From: Priapulus caudatus
Lineage: Eukaryota > Priapulida > Priapulimorpha > Priapulimorphida > Priapulidae
Length of the DNA stretch: 39,890 nt
Reading direction: 5' to 3'
NCBI RefSeq assembly: GCF_000485595.1
Contig: NW_014577280.1
Span: 200,965-240,854 of the forward strand
Below, in pieces: positions 37,904-39,890 of this stretch. The notes under the pieces were generated by a model that was not told the DNA's origin, made no database searches, and saw only the letters and a program-made list of their open reading frames with translations. Each line of letters begins with the position of its first letter. The stretch's first letter is position 1. Both the position numbers and the translations under genes were made by a program.

Positions 37904-38409
37904 ATAATCTCAGCACCCCAGCCTTTCTGCCGCACGTGCACATCACTCACTCACGTTGGTGACATTGAGTGGTGGCGGGGGTCAAGACAGAATCCACCTT
38001 TCTTTTACCAAAAGTATGAGCAATTTTTATGACAACTTCAAACCCTTCTCATACTATCCTGTCGAGCGGCAGATGAGAAATATGATGACGGTAACACTGC
38101 GTACGGGTGAAGTTAATGAGTTGGGAGCCATTGCGTGCGCTTTGCGCACCCGATATACGAGGAAACAGAACAGCGGGATGCAAGTGACTAGCATATTCTC
38201 ATCAACCCCTTTCTTACTAACTTACTTCTCATCTTGCTACGAATCGGTTGCCACGAACGTTACTTGCCAAAGAGGGCGTGGCGTAAACAGACACTCGCAC
38301 TAGCATATGACGCTCCCGGACAAAAAGCGACGCGGTTACGCTGGGATTATGTGGAAACCTCCTCGACCCAGTTTAGCACGATTGTCTCGGCCAGCCCGAG
38401 GTCCTTCTA

Positions 38410-38540
38410 CTATGAGAGAGAATTTGGTAGAGTGGCGCGCTTCGTCTGAACAGTGATGCCTCCATCACTATTGCTGGAATGGATGCTGCTGTCGTCGTCC
38501 GCGTCCGACAAGTGATCGCTGTATGAGAGGATGTCCACCT
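38410..38540 (-). CDS. MXD: MXD/MAD-like repressor, last coding exon
   Basis: On the minus strand, after the acceptor tcgtttgcag, it completes a glutamate codon and reads VDILSYSDHLSDADDDSSIH then SSNSDGGITVQTKRATLPNS-LS and TAG (38412-38410). It resembles the acidic, serine-rich C-terminus of MXD1/MXI1 (E-E-I-D-V-D-V...S-D-x-D-x-x-S-S...S-D-E-G-Y-S-S-x-S-I-K-R). Phase 1 entry matches the exon at 39502-39721. This tail is a target for phosphorylation control in vertebrate family members. Confidence 0.85.
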
Positions 38541-39501
38541 CTGCAAACGACAATCATCCACGTGTGACGTCATCAGGTAAAAGCAACGCGCATTTATCAG
38601 CAGTTCTTTTCACCCACTACTTTTACACTACCACGAGTACGTGATATTAATTTATCATGATATCAATTGCCCATGGCATTATTTTAGATATCACGTACTC
38701 CTGATACTATATATGTATAAGCTTAAAGCTTTTCATAGATGTTTATTATGCCTTACTCTACTATCAGTAACACTATCAGTAGCACTGACATAAGCACCAG
38801 AAGGGAAGACGAGGAGAGGAAAGGCAGAGGAGACATTGTAGCACACCAGTGAGAAGGAGTGCAACAATTTAGAGTTGGAGTCATGGACAGAGGCAACAAA
38901 AACAGCTACTAAGCTGTTCGTAGTGACACATCAAAGATGCTAATACACAGCTCTATTCTCCATGGGAAGAGAAGAAACCAACTAACACTATCACTGCAAT
39001 GAATAGATCGGCGTTTATATTTACTTGCTCTACTGAGTTCATTTCAGCATAACCATCTTCGATGTCAGATCGAAAGACGTAAAAGGGTGAAATATCAAAC
39101 AAGTAAACACAGCAGCTGGTGCCACTAAGTTTACTTACTCTACTTAGTATTTCGGTTTACCGGTTTTTTGATGAAATGCCACATTCGACAACGGCCGTAA
39201 AAGAATGCCAAAATAGATGCAGTAAGTAGCATCACTAAATTCTGTATTTGGTCTCAGACAAACACAAATGAATCGAGTTGACACAGCACTTATCACGACT
39301 GCATTTCGTATTTGTTCTCGCATGTAACGAAACAAAATCGAGTAGATGCAACGCACGCGTAAGATTTGGCATTAGACCCTGAACGAAACAAGTGAACACT
39401 CGGCGTGCGGTGCAACCGAATCTAGCATCCAATTGCGGATGCAAACAAAAACGAGATGAGCGGACGCAGCAGGCGGCGGCGCCACTGTAGAATTCGCTCA
39501 C
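38541..39501 (-). other. Intron of the MXD-like gene
   Basis: A 961-base intron (minus-strand donor gtgagc, acceptor tttgcag). It contains a palindromic segment (38635-38702) and otherwise no recognised feature. Confidence 0.8.
38635..38702. repeat. Inverted repeat GAGTACGTGATAT (family A relative)
   Basis: Arms GAGTACGTGATAT and ATATCACGTACTC enclose about 42 bases. The word CGTACTCCTGATA at its right edge also occurs at 34691 and resembles the ACTCCTGATA flank of the 31449 hairpin. Confidence 0.8.
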
Positions 39502-39721
39502 CCATGTCCGGCAGGGAGATGGACGACGGCGACGACGACGACGACGCGCCGGCGGTGCTGGTCGTCGAGGAGCTGCACTCGCTGATGCTGCGCTCACGCA
39601 TCGCCGCCTCGCTGACGCCCTTCTGCTTCATCAGCTGCTCGAGTCTACGCTTGAGGTGGCGCTGCTCTCGTGACAGCTGCACCTTCGCCTGCTCGCACTT
39701 CCAGGACTTGTCCTCCAGGTT
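39502..39721 (-). CDS. MXD: MXD/MAD-like repressor, leucine-zipper exon (penultimate)
   Basis: On the minus strand, after ggtgtcctgcag, it reads NLEDKSWKCEQAKVQLSRE then QRHLKRRLEQLMKQKGVSEA and a serine run to SISLPDM. REQRHLKRRLEQL is the hallmark of the MXD/MXI1 zipper. The heptad positions are L2, C9, L16, L23, L30 of the exon, fitting a coiled coil that pairs with MAX. In the family the MXD-MAX dimer binds E-boxes in the nucleus and recruits SIN3 repressors. The SIN3-binding N-terminus, basic region and helix-loop-helix must lie beyond the right edge. Serines are partly coded by a (TCG)n repeat. Phase 0 in, phase 1 out. Confidence 0.9.
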
Positions 39722-39890
39722 CTGCAGGACACCAGAGTTGCGTTTACGCGTGTCGTGTTTCTCGCTGGCGTTCTCTCTCTCTCGCTCTCTCGCACGCTCT
39801 CTCCCTTCCTTCCTCCCTCCCTCCCTCTCTTTCCCTCTCGATCAATGCCAGTCACACACATGTGCACACACGCATACACCTATACACAAA
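39722..39890 (-). other. Upstream intron of the MXD-like gene, cut by the window edge
   Basis: Contains a (TC)n/(CCTT)n tract (about 39771-39838) and a CA-rich end; no exon. Confidence 0.7.

Larger units (their letters stand above)
29816..38409. other. Long intergenic stretch between NELFA and the MXD-like gene
   Basis: About 8.6 kb without a recognisable gene. It holds NELFA 3' UTR of unknown length, several perfect hairpins, homopolymer G/C runs (32814-32830, 33612-33623), (TA)n and (CA)n tracts, and a palindromic MITE near 37.4-37.9 kb. No tRNA or rRNA is recognised. Confidence 0.5.

Overview
This is animal nuclear DNA, most probably from a marine bilaterian invertebrate. The genes are split by GT-AG introns. 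Between them lie microsatellites, short inverted-repeat DNA transposons (several hAT-like), an RTE-type retroposon tail, a LINE fragment and an interstitial TTAGGG-like tract. I cannot name the species. A 134-base N gap shows this is a draft assembly.

Four genes can be read. (1) On the + strand, the last two coding exons (4714-4776, 6873-6920) of a Kv-channel-interacting-protein-like EF-hand gene; earlier exons must lie off the left edge. (2) On the - strand, the C-terminal half of an SLC16 (monocarboxylate transporter) gene, 17146-18141. It has two exons, two reading-frame breaks and no recognisable 5' half, so it is a pseudogene remnant or a badly sequenced gene. (3) On the + strand, a complete 11-exon NELF-A gene (19249-29491) coding for a predicted 587-residue subunit of the negative elongation factor. 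Every splice phase joins. (4) On the - strand, the last two coding exons (39721-39502, 38540-38410) of an MXD/MAD-type bHLH-zipper repressor; its bHLH exons lie off the right edge. The four genes belong to unrelated processes (calcium signalling at K+ channels, solute transport, Pol II pausing, MAX-network repression) and look like ordinary neighbours rather than a functional cluster.

Most of the window is repeats. From left to right: a 661-bp foldback (3588-4248); a 1.48-kb foldback inside the last KChIP intron (5307-6783); a 0.63-kb inverted-repeat element (11951-12583); a four-copy tandem array of about 540-bp units (12656-14718), one unit carrying a 236-bp insert with an 8-bp target duplication; a Charlie-like hAT MITE (16758-16928); an RTE-type tail (18786-19021); a LINE 3' fragment with a hAT-like element inside it, in NELFA intron 1; two more TIR elements in NELFA intron 4; about 1 kb of alternating purine-pyrimidine minisatellite in NELFA intron 9; and a set of short perfect hairpins and a palindromic MITE downstream of NELFA.

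The points most worth following up are the giant intronic hairpin in the KChIP-like gene, the two NELFA exons that begin with 5'-splice-site-like sequence (recursive-splicing candidates), the duplicated remnant of NELFA exon 3, the twice-broken SLC16 copy, and the transposon caught inserting into a tandem array.
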